Source: Punica granatum (taxonomy: Eukaryota > Streptophyta > Magnoliopsida > Myrtales > Lythraceae). Taken from it: a DNA stretch of 64,000 nucleotides. The stretch lies in NCBI RefSeq assembly GCF_007655135.1, contig NC_045128.1, positions 18,260,811 through 18,324,810 of the forward strand, given 5' to 3'. The notes beneath the pieces were generated by a model. The model worked only from the letters and a program-made list of their open reading frames with translations, made no database searches and had not been told where the DNA came from. Numbering within the stretch: position 1 is the first letter of the stretch; every line of letters begins with the position of its first letter. Both the position numbers and the translations under genes were made by a program. Below are positions 1 to 12,020 of this stretch, piece after piece.

Positions 1-1559
1 CTATGGGCAGGAAAGGGCAACCCGTTCGAGTGCGAGTTTCATTCGCACGGCCCATTCCATTCACTTTCGGTGTTTCTATCTTTCTACCGTAGATTCGGCG
101 GTGAACATTTCATTTCATTTACGAAACACGAAAAACCAGATTAATCATGCATTTGGCTTAATCAAACATTAGATAGTGAATAGGCGGAATGCTAGATTCC
201 AATCTAGAGTCAAAATACGAGTTTGGCTAATTCGGTGAAACCGCAGTGTCATCTCACTGAATAAGAATCTTAAAACAAATTCATACACATAATCAGCTTA
301 GAACCATATTCTAGCCCACCATCTATGTTTGCCTAGGATAGACGCATTGTTTTTTAATCAACCCCGGTTAATAACTGATTAAATCACGTACATTCAACTT
401 AACACACAACTTGTCTGTATTCACCTACATTTGTCAGTTGTTATCTGTCTTTCATCAGTTTTATCATTTTTCTTCTGTTTTCCATTGTCTTTTACTGATT
501 TGTTGCGATTCGGGTCCGAGCTCATAGGTTACGTGTTACACGGGGTCCAACACCCCAAATCACCGAACACGAGGTCCAACGCCTCCTAATTCACTCAGCG
601 CGTGCAACCTGAGTGCGGAATGGGATCTAGCCTTGAGTCACCATTGCGCTCCAAACATGGCCTATGTGGAAGGCAATTTGGATTGGATGCGTGAAACGTG
701 TTTAGATATCACCCGGGAGCTCAATCGGTCCAACGGTTGCAGTGGGAACTAATCGGTTCTCCTGCAAACCGTCGGTTCGATTGGACCCGACCCCCGGCTC
801 TTTGAGCCCGCGTTGCCTTAATTTATTTGTCGGTCATTAAAAACACACGGTGAGTCGGAGCGGAATATTGGCCCAATGCAAACCGATCGGGATCCATTTA
901 CTTATTCAGTTACACTTTGTAATTATTCGAGAGAACATTGTGAGGATTTTACTTGTATATTCACTCATTCACTTGTAAGGATCCCCGATCGGCGAGCGAG
1001 AGGTCCGAGTGTGGAACCGGTCAAGTCGGTCTATTGTCACCAAGAGATGAGTAAGCTCGAATACTCGTGGTCTCGATTCGCGCAGGGAATCGACCATCGT
1101 GGTTCGATGAACTGTAACGATAAGATAGTGAATCGATTCCTCGACTCACAAGCTTACTCATCTTTCGGATTTTTGGCCCAACTCAATCGATTCATCAACT
1201 TTACGGTGTCAAAACGGGCGAGTCAAGTGCAACCCTAAATCACGTGGTAAATAAACAAAAGGGCAAGCCTAGCAAACTAGAGTACCGAAAAGGCGTGCGG
1301 GATATAGGCCCGCACGTAATAGAACCCCCGAATTCGGAATTTTCGGTTCCGCATGACCATTGCCTTAGCATTTAGGTGTACCTTGTACCCCTAGACCCGA
1401 GCGACTCAACGGCCCTCGACCTACGAGTCGTAAACAGTAAGTGGTGACTCCTTCTCACGTGCGTCCGTCGGGCGTCCCCGGGAAGATGGATACTCCCAAG
1501 CCGCGTTGCATAAGCTTCGCGCATGTGTGCCCCGAAGAGATTAAATTCGGGTGCGCACA
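1..1559 (+). mobile_element. P-1: 3' part of a Tat/Ogre-type LTR
   Basis: This is the right-hand part of a plus-strand LTR; its left part lies outside the window. It ends in GTGCGCACA at 1551-1559, the same end as the P2 LTR at 41666, where a primer binding site follows. Its sequence also runs parallel, on the opposite strand, to 13087-14640 (M1). No primer site follows at 1560. Instead the sequence continues as the middle of another LTR (CCCGACTTAGAGGAG). This is therefore read as the end of a 3' LTR of an element inserted into P0, with CCCGA (1560-1564) a possible half of a target duplication. The short open frames inside it have no recognisable product. Confidence 0.75.
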
Positions 1560-4249
1560 CCCGACTTAGAGGAGCTAGGACTTTTACATTTTTGTTGTGT
1601 TTACGGAGTTATAAGCCATTTTTATGCAAGTTTTACTTTCGAACTCTAATATTATGCAATTTTCTTATTATATCATGCATGTTTATCATCGTTTAACGTG
1701 CTAGCATGTCGGGAAACATTTAAATCGAAGTCGAGGAGTCCGATTTAAATCCGAACGACCAAAGTGGCTCACGGGTTTCCTTTGAGGAAAGGTAACCGTG
1801 ACCCCTTTGTTGGTTTTTCGGGTTATAATCGGTTTCCTTATCCCGATTTGAGTTGATTCCCGAATTTTTATGTTTTTCCACATCCATGAAGTCGGTTTTG
1901 TTTTATCGATTCCCTAAATAACTTATTTGTGCATGTTTGCATGTTTGAATGTGTTATTTAAATCATGGTAATACCGACTTTCATTTAATCGTGTCATTTA
2001 TCGTGTTTGTTGCTTGAGTATGTGAGAAATGATTCGAAACGAGACGATGAAAACTCGTGGAACCCGATGTGGGCCACAAGACCTCTCGGTTTTCTCCAAT
2101 GAGAAATGGCCGAGAGTCTCTTAGACTTGTACGGGTTGCACGAGGCTTCCTCTACCCGTTTTAAGTCCGTTCTCAGATTTTGTGTAATTTGCAATCTACA
2201 TTATTGTCGCAATATCGCATGAAAATATCTTTTCCCAACAAAACATGCATGGATTCAGGTATCGATGACTCATTTAAGTCCATTCGGTTATGAGGGTAAT
2301 TTCGGTCATTGGACCAAATTATCCTCGATCCTTATGGAATCGTCTTGGTCGTCGAGTCACGAATCGTTTTCATAATTAATGCATTCGGCACAACTCTTAA
2401 GCATTAATTTCACGAACGGGTTAATCGGGACGCTCACACGGTTAATTCATTCAATTTAACAACTTTGCACAAATTGGACATTAATTTGTAACTCGCGTCG
2501 ACGAATTACAAAACGGTGTTAATGCCCTTTTCAAAATACGCATACTTCCAAACCCGAGACATGCAATACGAAGTAACATGGACATCTAGGAGAAACTTGT
2601 GTGTTTTGACTTGAGTTTCACTTGACTTCAGGTAATTCAGGTCGGAATACAGAAACTCCTTTTAGACCACTTCCGGATAGATCGACCAAATCTTTGGCTT
2701 TTACGAGATTCACGTATAACCCTGAAAGATCCAAGGAATTGGTCAACACCGGTTATAGGCCGAGGTGGCCCGTATTGCGTTGCTTTCCTTTTCTGAAAAT
2801 ACATTTTCAAGTCAAGGGTAAGAACATCATTTTGTGATTTGGCGACACCCCAGGGGTTAGTTTGATGGAGACACGATGGTATCAGAATAGGAACGGGCTA
2901 CCTGTTCAGGCGCAGGTTCATCTGCATAGCCTTTCTTATTCCCACTGGTGAGTTTCTATCATCCTAACATAGTTTAGGGTGCTAGTCGGGTATTATGTAT
3001 CAAAATACAATTACTTGACTAATCATTTCACTCGATCTAACCAAATGCTAGAAAATGGTTAGGTGGAACTCTAGGTTCCAAATCTAGAGTAAAAAATACA
3101 AGTTTGGATTAATTAAGTGTAACTTCAGTGTCACAACACCGAATCACTGTAAAAGCAATCCACACACACGAAACCTAATTACGGACACTCGATATGTCAG
3201 GTTTTCCAACCAAAGCTGAATGTTAAAACATTGGCACACGTTTGTTTGTCTAGGGTAGGATTTGCATGCCTAAATACCTCGGACTAACAATTTGTTAAAA
3301 CACGTACACTTGACAGTAACAAATACTTTGTCTGTTATTAACATGTTGTGTGTTACCTTTCGGCACCTGTTTGCCATGTGGGTCGAGCCTGATCCTTAGG
3401 CCGAATAATATTAGGGTTCAACGCCCTAATCATTGTTCAACAGGGTCCAACGCCCTAATCATCACTCACAGGGTCCGACGCCCTATTCAGTAAGAGCATG
3501 CATCGAGTTCCATTTCTTCGGTTTTTTCCCTAAACTCACGGTGAGTTGAAGCGGAATAATAACCGAACACGAATCAACTGGAATTTGACCCTTTTTTGTA
3601 ATTTGTATTTATTATTTTCGAGAGCATTATAAGGATTTTATTGTGTATATTCATTCTGTAAGAATTCCAGTGGGTAAGCGAACGGTCCGAGAGTCGAATT
3701 AATCGAGTCGGTCTAATGCTTGCCTAAAGGAAAATAAATCCAAGATCTCACGGTTCTGGTTCACGCAGGGATTCAACCTCCATGGTTTGATAAACTGTAA
3801 CGCAAGATTGTGAACCAATTCCTTGACACACAGATTTATTTCTCTCTCGGCTTTTCAATCGATATTGTTTGATTCGTCAAACTTATGGTGTCAAAACGTG
3901 CGAGCCGAGCACAACTTAATTCATGCGGTAAATAATAAAAAATACAAGCCTAGCAAACCAGAGTACCGAAAGGGCGTGCGAGATACAGGCTTGCACGTAA
4001 CATGAACCCCCGAACTCGGACTTTCCGATTCCGCACAGATCAATGCCTTAACAACAACTAGGTGTTTCATACCCCTAGACCCCGGGTAACTTATCCGCCC
4101 TCGACCTTCGGGTCGTAAAATGATAAGTGGCGACTTCTTCTCACGGGTGTCCGTCACGCGTCCCCACGGGAAGGTGGACACTCCCAAGCCATGCGATCCA
4201 AAAGCACGCATGCGGGCCCCGACGAGAGTTCACATTCGGGTCCGTACAT
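1560..4249 (+). mobile_element. P0: 3' LTR, left part displaced
   Basis: The sequence is collinear with P1 from about 19838 onward (CCCGACTTAGAGGAGCTAGG) and with P2 from about 39134. It ends in GTCCGTACA at 4241-4249. The following bases are the minus-strand gag start of M2, not a primer site, so this is a 3' LTR whose element inserted into M2. The left portion of the LTR is absent, being replaced at 1559/1560 by P-1. It contains short repeats of the GGTCCAACGCCCTAATCA type at about 3412-3485, found in every LTR copy here. Confidence 0.8.
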
Positions 4250-4303
4250 TAGCGTTGGCGGAGTATCCTGTTCATGAATGGCGGGTTGTTGATCTTCTAC
4301 CAT
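4250..4303 (-). pseudogene. gag, first 18 codons only (M2)
   Basis: A minus-strand ATG at 4303-4301 opens a short frame beginning MVEDQQPAIHEQDTPP. This matches the gag start of M3 at 35975 (MAEEQQPVISEQDAPP). The frame is cut at 4250, where the P0 LTR end begins. The match fixes the gag start of this family and shows that ORF1 lies upstream of gag. The fragment cannot make a capsid protein. Confidence 0.75.
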
Positions 4304-4610
4304 CCTTACTCGTGCACAAGTCAGATATCGATGGGACACCAGTTGTTATCACCTATATGTATAAATATGTAAGTGCGATTGTAGTATGTTGACAAAATTT
4401 TAACATGTAAATGACTAAGTGTTATGAAATGCATAGCTTCGAAAACACTAATGTCATTACATCAGTTCGATTTACGTTCCATAATTTATAAAGATAGTCT
4501 GTTTAAAATAAAGAAACATAAACATAAAATCGACATCCTACTACACCTGATAGCTGAGTGAGAGTTGCATAGGTCCGAGTAGGGTAAAAAGACGCCGTAG
4601 ACTGCTAAAC
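4304..4610 (-). other. ORF1-gag spacer (M2)
   Basis: This non-coding spacer separates ORF1 from gag. It is clearly related to the M3 spacer at 35976-36318: both carry GTTGTTA followed by a TATATGT-rich stretch, a GTAAATGAC motif and CATTACATCAG. No reading frame is evident. The conservation between two separate insertions marks it as a true part of the element, perhaps carrying signals for translation or splicing of gag, which is inference. Confidence 0.6.
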
Positions 4611-6107
4611 CTAAGGATGGGAGACCTTGCGCTTTTTCGCCCGCGCTTGGTCCAATGTAGCCCTCAAACGTGCTATCTCCCTATCTTGGTTTGCTACGCG
4701 TGTGCGAGTCTGAGCTCCCTCCCTCTGAAGCTTTTTGTGGTCAGTGAGCTCTGAACGTGTATCCACAAGCTCGCAACGGAGTCGATCTTGCTCCTCCCCG
4801 ATGGACTGCAACTCCGTGCGCATGGCCCCTTGGATGGAACTCTCTGCGTCTGGAATGTCTGCTTGTGGTGCCTGCGGAATTCGTGAATTGCGTACCCAAT
4901 GAATAGGTGCAAGTCTGTGCGGATGGAACTGAGCCACATATGCTGTAGTAGCTGAGAAAGCTCGCTCATCACCAGTGGGATGCTCCGGGAAGTAAAGTTC
5001 CCGAATGATACGAGTGTCCCACAAGCGTCGAACTTCCCGAACTAGTAAAAACCTGTCTGGAAGTGAAGCTGTCTTGTCTGCCCACATGAAGCGGTATGGA
5101 GTGTGATCCACCTCTATAGGGATATCCTGTAGACCACGGAGTTGTTTGATGACTTGGGCTGGAAAGATGAGTGTGCTCCCTAAATGACTGATCAAAGGGA
5201 GTCCTGTGACCGAAGGACATCTAATGGTCATGGGACCGCCGGGATTCCAACGAGCATACCATAGAAACTGTTCCGGGGTGAGACTTTCCATAAACTGCTT
5301 CCAATCGGTGTAATCACAGTCGGAAGGTCGAAACACCTGAAGTAGACGAGCGATGAGTGAATGCTCATCGGTAATGTAAGAAAAAGGATGGGATGAGCAG
5401 GATGGCCTAATGTGTGCAAGAAGCCAAATTCGCAGTAGATGCGGAGCTCCTCTCATTCTACCACGTCGAACCTCTCATACATAGTCAAGAGACCGAATGG
5501 TTTCAGCCAAGACGGCTTCCACATAACGATGGCCTCCTACCACTTGGATGATGACTTGGGCAAGCGCCCTGTCTATGAGGTTCGATGAGTACGGGAACAG
5601 AATAGTCCCGAAGATGAGCAAGAGGAACCCGTGACAAATGTCACGCTGATACAATTCTCCCCTGGCATTGAGAGAACGAATATGTATGAAGTCTATGAGC
5701 CATGCGGTCCTAACACTATGCTCCCATCCATACCGAAGTTCATGACGAATTTCTTCGTCGCGAAGATCTAAAAGAATGGCTAGTCTACTCTGTATCGTGG
5801 CAAATTGGTTGGGCACCACGATGTCGCGAGTCGGCATGGGCCGCTGGATTAATGCCGCATATTCCTCTACTGTAGGTACTAGCTCTATCCCCTGAAAGCT
5901 GAATACAGCCCGTTGAGTGTCCCAAAAATTGATAGTTGTTCTGAGCAAGGTCCAATCAATGGGGGAATCAGCAAGTAGTGGCAAGTCTCCTACGATGAGT
6001 TGGAGAAATGCGCGGTCAACAGGGCCGAATGTTCTCCAAAGGCGCATGATGTCCACTGTTGGAGTGACGATGGCATCGAGCCTAAGACAGGGATGCAAGC
6101 GATCCAT
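4611..6107 (-). pseudogene. ORF1, DUF7745-like plant retroelement protein, one in-frame stop
   Basis: Two open stretches in the same frame (6107-5475 and 5456-4611) form one 498-codon gene broken by a single TGA at 5477-5475. The start is the ATG at 6107, the first in the open frame. The N-terminal part has the pattern of the plant DUF7745-type family: a tryptophan-leucine-rich opening, then a FWDTQRAVFSF stretch and PTVEEYAALI. After the stop, reading continues through LLRIWLLAHI, a family-like helix. The last 80 or so residues are rich in E, R, Q and L in heptad-like spacing (likely coiled coil) and end in a basic KKRK cluster. Ogre elements are known to carry an extra ORF of unknown role between 5' LTR and gag, and position and strand fit that. 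Function is unknown. The family label is from memory of motifs and is less certain than the ORF itself. Confidence 0.7.
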
Positions 6108-6673
6108 CCTTACCTTAATGCAGAGAATGTCGGTTCAATGTTTAAAACCAAACCGATGCAATGTCCTAGGTTATTTTGAAAACATGCATGCAGTGCAGAA
6201 AAGTAAAGTATAACTATATTTGTTACAATGTACATCGCTCATTGTAGAAAAACAACAAAAGGCCCACCTAAAAGAAAACTAAGGGCCGACTCAAAGACCG
6301 AACTTTGGGTCGGTTGACGGCATGAAGGTTTATTTTGGTCCAGCATGACGGTCCCTGTTTATGCATGGTTTCAGTGTTCTACTGGGAAAACCAATAACTA
6401 AGGATGGGGGCTCCCGATTCAAGGGTATCAATTCCTTGAAATCGAGCGAGGATCTTTGGGGGCCGGTTCGATGGCAGAGCCGACTCGATCCGTTCCCTTA
6501 CTCGGAACCTCTGACTAACCTAGCTTCCTAGATCGGTGCCTGTGGGATTTCAGGCGTTTGGTACTTAAACTTGCTAGGATAATGCAATGCAAGTGCAGAA
6601 AAGTAAATGTGCGGAAAGCGATAAATAAACATGCAAGCAAAGCAAACGGATCGAGCTTGAACCCACTAAGTAT
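6108..6673 (-). other. M2 untranslated leader
   Basis: Leader between the primer site and ORF1. It matches the P2 leader at 41689-42010 in inverted orientation. Shared landmarks are GGAAGCTAGGTTAGTCAGAG, GGATCGAGTCGGCT-like and GATCCTCGCTCGATTTCAAG-like stretches. No coding frame is supported. The homology confirms that M2 and P2 are the same family although they lie on opposite strands. Confidence 0.65.
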
Positions 6674-6692
6674 GTCCCCAATGGAGTCGCCA
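6674..6692 (-). promoter_or_regulatory. Primer binding site, tRNA-Arg type (M2)
   Basis: The minus strand reads TGGCGACTCCATTGGGGAC, three bases after the LTR end at 6696. It starts with TGG, the complement of a tRNA CCA tail. The rest complements the 3' end of the plant tRNA-Arg that ends in CCCCAGTGGAGTCG, with one mismatch. A tRNA-Arg primer is typical of Ogre elements. This site identifies 6696-11193 as a 5' LTR. Confidence 0.8.
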
Positions 6693-6695
6693 AGA

Positions 6696-9600
6696 TGTAC
6701 GGACCCGAATGTGGACTCTCGTCGGGGCCAGCATGCTCGCTTTTGGATCGCACGGCTTGGGAGCGTCCACCTTCCCGTGGGGACGCGTGACGGACACGCG
6801 TGAGAGAATGAGTCGCCACTTATCATTTTACGACCCGAAGGTTGAGGGTGGATAAGTTACCCAGGGTCTAGGGGTACGGAACACCTAGTTTGTTCTTAAA
6901 GCATTGGTCTGTGCGGAACCGAAAAGTCCGTGTTCGGGGGTTCATGTTACGTGTGGGCCTATATCCCGCACGCCCTTTCGGTACTCTGGTTTGTTAGGCT
7001 TGCATGTTTTATTATTTACCGCGTGGATTAAGTTGCACTCGGCTTGCACGTTTTGACACCGGAGATTCGGTGAACTAAATAATGTCGGTGGAGAAGCTGA
7101 GAGAGAAGTAAACCCGTGTGTCGGGGAATTGGATCACATTCTTTCGTTACAGTTCATCGAACCATGGAGGTTGAATCCCTGCGTGAACCAGAACCGCGAG
7201 TTCTTGGGATTACTTTTCTTTGGGCAAGCATTAGACCGATTCGATTAATTCGACTCTCGGACCGTTCGCTTACCGACTTGAATTCTTACAGAATGAATGT
7301 TCAGAATAAAAATCCTTACAATGCTCTCAAAAACAATAAATACAAATTACAAATGGCCGAATTCCAGTCGACTCGCTTTCGGTTATTATTCCGCTCTAAC
7401 TCACCGTGAGTTTAGGGAAACACCGCAAAACTGAAATTCAATGCACTCTCTCACTGAATAGGGCGTTGGACCCTGTGAGTGTTGATTAGGACGTTGGACC
7501 CTGTGATCGATGATTAGGGCGTTGAACCCTAATATCATTCGGCCTAGGGATCAGGCTCGACCCGCATGACAAACAGGTGCAGAAAAGTGACACACAACAT
7601 GTTAATAACAAACAAAGTGTTTGTTACTGTCAAATGTATGTGTCTTAGCAAGTTTATTGACCCAGAGGTGTTTTTGCAAACAAATGCCATATGCTAAGCA
7701 AAGAATCATGCAAAACATTTTACATTCGACTTTGTTTTGAGAACTTGACAAAGAGAGTCAAATCTCGTGTATGTGGATTGTTTTTACAATGATTCGGTGT
7801 TGTGACACTGAATTACCACTGAATTGATCCAAACTTGTATTTTGACTCTAGATTTGGAACCTAGAGTTTCACCTAACCATTTTCTAGCATTTGGTTAAGT
7901 TGAGTGAAATGATTAGTCAGGTAATTGTAATTTTGATACAGAATACCCAACTGACATCTTAAACGATGCTAAGATGACGCCAAATCACAAAATGATGTTC
8001 TTGCCCTTGATTTGAAAATTTGTTTCAGAAAAGGGAAACAACACAATACAGATTTGAAAGTGTGAGAGTTTTGAAAATGTCATTAACACTGTTTCGTAAT
8101 TCGTCGACGCGAGTTACAAATTAATGTCCAATTCGTGCAAACTTATTTAAATTGAATGAATTAATCGTGTGAGCGTCCCGATTAACCCGTTTGTGGAATT
8201 AATGCTCAAGGTTATTGTCGAATGCATTAATTGTGAAAACGATTCTTGATTCGATAACCGAGATGGTTTCACAAGGATCGAGGATAATTTGGTCAAATAA
8301 CCAAAGATACCCTCATAACCGAATGAACCCAAATAAGTCATCGATATTCGAATCCATGCATGTTTGCTTGAAAGACATTTCATGTGAGGTTCTTGATGTA
8401 AAGAAGCTTGTAAATTGCATGGGATCCGAGAACGGACTTAAACCGGGAGGAGGAAGCCTCATGGAACCCCGAATAACTCCATGAGACTCTCGACCAATTC
8501 TCATTGAAGAAAGCCGAGAGGTCTCATGGCCCGTATTAGGTTCCACGAGGTTTCCACGTCGTATTTTGAATCATTTCTCGCATGCTCAAACAACAAACAC
8601 GATACATGACACGTTTTTGACAAAAGCCGGTATTGTCATGATTTGTTTAACGCATTCAAACATGGAAGTATGCACAAACATGTTATTTACGGAATCGATA
8701 AAACAACACCGACTTCATTCATGTAAGAAAACACGAGAAAACTCGGGAATCGAGCTTAGATCGGGCTAAGAAGGCCGATCTTAACCCGAGGAAAGCAAGC
8801 CAAGCCTCGGTCACCTCTTCTTGAGGCAAACCCAAGAGCTCTTTTGTTTGTTTCAGGTCGGGATGGTCTTCCGAGTGATGATCCAAACGTTTCCCGACAT
8901 GTTAGCACGTTAATTGAGGATAAACATGCATGACATAATGTGAAAATGCATAAAAATATAAACTTGCATATGGAATATGTCATATACTCCATATCACTCC
9001 ATAGCCATGCACAAATATAAAAAAAGCCCTAACTCCTCTAAGTCGAGAATATTTTATCTAGCCTCGGGATACGAGGAAAAAGTAGGGGAAGTGTTCGAGA
9101 GTTAGGTGACTCGGTTGAACGCTTGGAAGAGTGCTCGGGTTCAAAGGATGCACGTTCGGCAAGGATGGGCGCGCGAAAGGACGTCAGGCGCGCGGCAGGC
9201 GGGCGTGCACGCAGGAGCGCGCGGGCGGATGTGCGGTTGTGCGCGGGTACTGTTCACCCGAGACCACGGTCTTCGCCCGAAATGAATAAATCAACCTGAA
9301 ATGATGAGAAAATGACTTCAAACCAAAAATCTAAGTTCATAAATGAACTCCTTGGGTCCAAAACATGTGGTCCATGGAATTTGAGAATTTTTTAACTTAA
9401 GTCGGGATGATGAACATCGGCTTCCGACTTAAGAAACTCAAAGCTTTCTTTGGGTTTTCTTCGGTTTTTCTCTCTTGGTTTTGAAGTGTTGAAGCTTGCT
9501 GGTTTTGGCTATGGAGTTGAGAGCTTTTCTTAAGGGAGAAAGCTTGGAGAGAGTGTGCAAGAAGAGAAGTGATTAACTTAATCACTTTTTGCAATTTATA

Positions 9601-11193
9601 GGCAAATCTAATGACACAATTAGTGAAACAAAGCATCATTAGTGGGCATGCTTAGGGGGGGCGGTTTGATTAGGGAAATACCTAGCCCTATCCTCTTCCA
9701 TTTGCATTAATGAAGAAGAGATCAAAGCATTAATGGGCATTGAAGAAGAGTTGGAGTGTTGTCTTCAAACTCCTGGGATAATTTGGGCTAAGAATGAGCA
9801 AGAGTGGAAGAGGATAAGGCTTGGCAAATTTCGGCCATCCTTAGGCAAACCGTGGGGTCCCACAGCCGAAGACGAAAAACTGGGAGAAAGATCGGGTCTC
9901 GATTGGTCGCGTATTCGAAGTTCGTGGTTTAAATTGAACGTCGAATTGTCAATATACGCGAGAAAATGGATTTAATGAGTCCGAGATTGGCATTTTCCGT
10001 GAGAAATTTCCAAATGTCTGTATGGGGCTCGGAAGCCGGTTTTGCTCCTTTTACGCATTCAGAGCGAGGTTATCCACTTTTGACAGCATGTCTTGCATCT
10101 GCATCCCACGTCGGTCATTTTGACATAAATTGTGAAATTACGTGGGCACTTGACCCTTAAGCTGGTAATGCAAATATGGAGCTAGAGATGTCCTAGGAGG
10201 CCTAAACTGGATTTCTCATATTGCTTTCTGAGTTGCTTGGGCAATCCGGAGATCACTGTGATCTCTGTTTGTTGAGATTGGGCCTCTAAGGACATGAAAA
10301 GTGCATTTGAGACCCTTAAAGCACTCGGGGGGTCTAGATGAGTTGTGTGATTTATTCCGACGTTTTCACATTGAGCCTTGAGAAGGCTAGCACTGTGTAA
10401 GGTAGGCATCCAGCGTCAAGTTTCCTCAAAGAGGACCTCCGGATATGGATTTCCATTGAAAATGGCCTTTTGTGCTCCTCGGAGGTTACTCGGGAAACCG
10501 AGAAGGGTTTTGCTGTCTGATTTGCCCAATTGCGTCTGTTCGCTGGAGTTTTTGGGGCAATATAGGGTTAACTTCATTTGCCGTTATTCCATCAGACCAG
10601 TCTCCGGTTATGCTCTTCCGAAGAGGGGTATGCCCGTTTTGTGGCTCGGAAGTCATTCGGGGTGTCTGTATGGCTTCCAAAAGACAATTAGAAGCATTGC
10701 TCGTGCTCTGTATGATTGTGGGGCATGGCCGAATATGATATTTAGAATTAACTTTTCTCCGAGAAACCGGCATTTTTGGACTTCCACTGAAAAGTTGTCT
10801 GTATACAGAAAGTTATTCTGTATAGAGAAGATGATTTGTGAAATGCATTTGAAGACACTTTTCATCTGTTTGGCATTGATGTGGATTTTTGAAGTCCAAT
10901 ATTGGCTATCTTCCGACGGTCGAGCGAACTATCGGAAAATAGGACTATCCATGTGGTACATTGGAAATGCCGATTTTAGACATTGTTGATCTCTCTAGTC
11001 ACTTTGTTACTTTTTGGTGACCCCTGGAGTCCTTCTATCATATGCCTATGTCATCTGCTCAATTTTGCCGACTTGAGGATGAATAGTGATTTCTTGCTAT
11101 GTCGGGCCGTTTCCTGTATTCTTGCTCAAATTATAGTCTAGACCATTGCTGATATCATTGTTTGGAATGGTGAGCCAAAATGGGGTGCTAACA
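6696..11193 (-). mobile_element. M2 5' LTR, 4.5 kb
   Basis: Complete LTR of 4498 bp on the minus strand, from TGTTAGCACCCCATTTTGGC at 11193 to GTCCGTACA at 6696, with the usual TG...CA ends. It shares its order of sequence blocks with P1, P2 and M3. Landmarks are the AAGCCCTAACTCCTCTAAGTCG block near 9026 and a GC-rich G/C/A stretch with GGCGCGCG runs at 9165-9250. A 203-codon open frame at 10378-10989 on the plus strand is not kept intact in the other copies and is taken as chance. Confidence 0.85.
9594..9600 (-). promoter_or_regulatory. Putative LTR TATA box (M2)
   Basis: Minus-strand TATAAAT lies in an AT-rich stretch. About 100 bp downstream is a segment rich in CT and GAGAG that resembles the transcribed leader of plant LTRs. 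P1 (18842), P2 (38137) and M3 (25418) have TATA-like motifs at the matching place. The transcription start itself cannot be read from sequence. Confidence 0.45.
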
Positions 11194-11743
11194 GAGATAG
11201 AATAAATATGTTTCCGAACCCCTTCTTTAAAATTTAAAGTATATGTTCCCGTGCGAATCTCAACAATCACTTGTCCTGATTCTACATATTGATTATTTTA
11301 AACCAAAAGAAAACATTTTGGTGGAATAGTCACGTTATGTATAATATCTTCGCTCTCAATAGTTACATCCAAGTCTATAGAACATAGAAAGGTGGGATGC
11401 CCATGAAGCGTACGTGTAGGATGAACCAATTCCTCATTGAATTTGATTTTTCCATTAGAGGGGGCTCGTACATGTCCTGCAGTACACCGTATGAAAGGTT
11501 CTTAATGGTAGTTGAATCCCTGGTTCTCCAATAGGTTAACCCGGAATAATATTGACAGCTTCTCCCAATTTGACTAGGTCACCATGAGTGGGACTCCTAC
11601 CATAACATAATCGACAGATCCAAGATGGACTCCTACAAGAAAAGGGCGTTCGGATAGATATTGGTTGTGTTCGAAAGGTTATGAATCGATTGACAAGTCC
11701 AATTCCAATATCTTGGTTTTGAATGGCAATGCATCGTGAGCCC

Positions 11744-11779
11744 ATATATATATATATATATATCCATATATATATATAT
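11744..11779. repeat. (AT)n microsatellite within rpoC2
   Basis: Two runs of alternating AT separated by CC. They sit exactly where rpoC2 encodes the Asp-Ile-Tyr-Met stretch, whose codons are themselves AT-alternating. This suggests expansion of a native short ATATAT run after transfer to the nucleus. Confidence 0.8.
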
Positions 11780-11966
11780 CGCCGCTAATACACAACCAAC
11801 TAATGTTTGAATAAAAATTCATTCCGGCATCATCCCATTTTGAGGACTCATAGAAATCCCTCAGATGGTCCCACAATCTGTTCTACGTACAACAATGTGT
11901 TGAACTACTTCAACAAGTTTGCACGTAAGATATCCAGTATTTGATGTTCGGATAGCAGTATACACT

Positions 11967-12020
11967 ACTCCTTTGTGGGCTCCGTAGCAAGAAACTCCTT
12001 TGTGGGCTCCGTAGCAAGAA
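11967..12020. repeat. 27-bp perfect tandem duplication in rpoC2
   Basis: The unit ACTCCTTTGTGGGCTCCGTA plus GCAAGAA occurs twice head to tail. On the minus strand it repeats the nine residues SCYGAHKGV of the polymerase and keeps the frame. Plastid rpoC2 has this motif once, so the duplication is a later change in this copy. Confidence 0.85.

Larger units (their letters stand above)
4250..11193 (-). mobile_element. M2: 5' half of a Tat/Ogre-type retrotransposon
   Basis: Read on the minus strand, the order is 5' LTR (11193 to 6696), primer binding site (6692 to 6674), leader, ORF1 (6107 to 4611), spacer, and the first codons of gag (4303 to 4250). The element is cut at 4250 by the end of P0. 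The rest of gag-pol and the 3' LTR should lie beyond the left-hand elements. At its other end the LTR begins (TGTTAGCACCCC at 11193) directly against plastid-derived rpoC2 sequence, so M2 inserted into that DNA. Confidence 0.85.

Noticed and set aside
9165..9250. CpG-rich promoter of a host gene
   Set aside because: It lies inside the M2 LTR at the place where M3 has its minisatellite, and no host exon was found nearby.
10378..10989. 203-codon plus-strand open frame in the M2 LTR
   Set aside because: The homologous DNA in P1 (17456-18034) and M3 (26200-26800) breaks the frame at several points, and no family motif is visible. It is antisense to the LTR.
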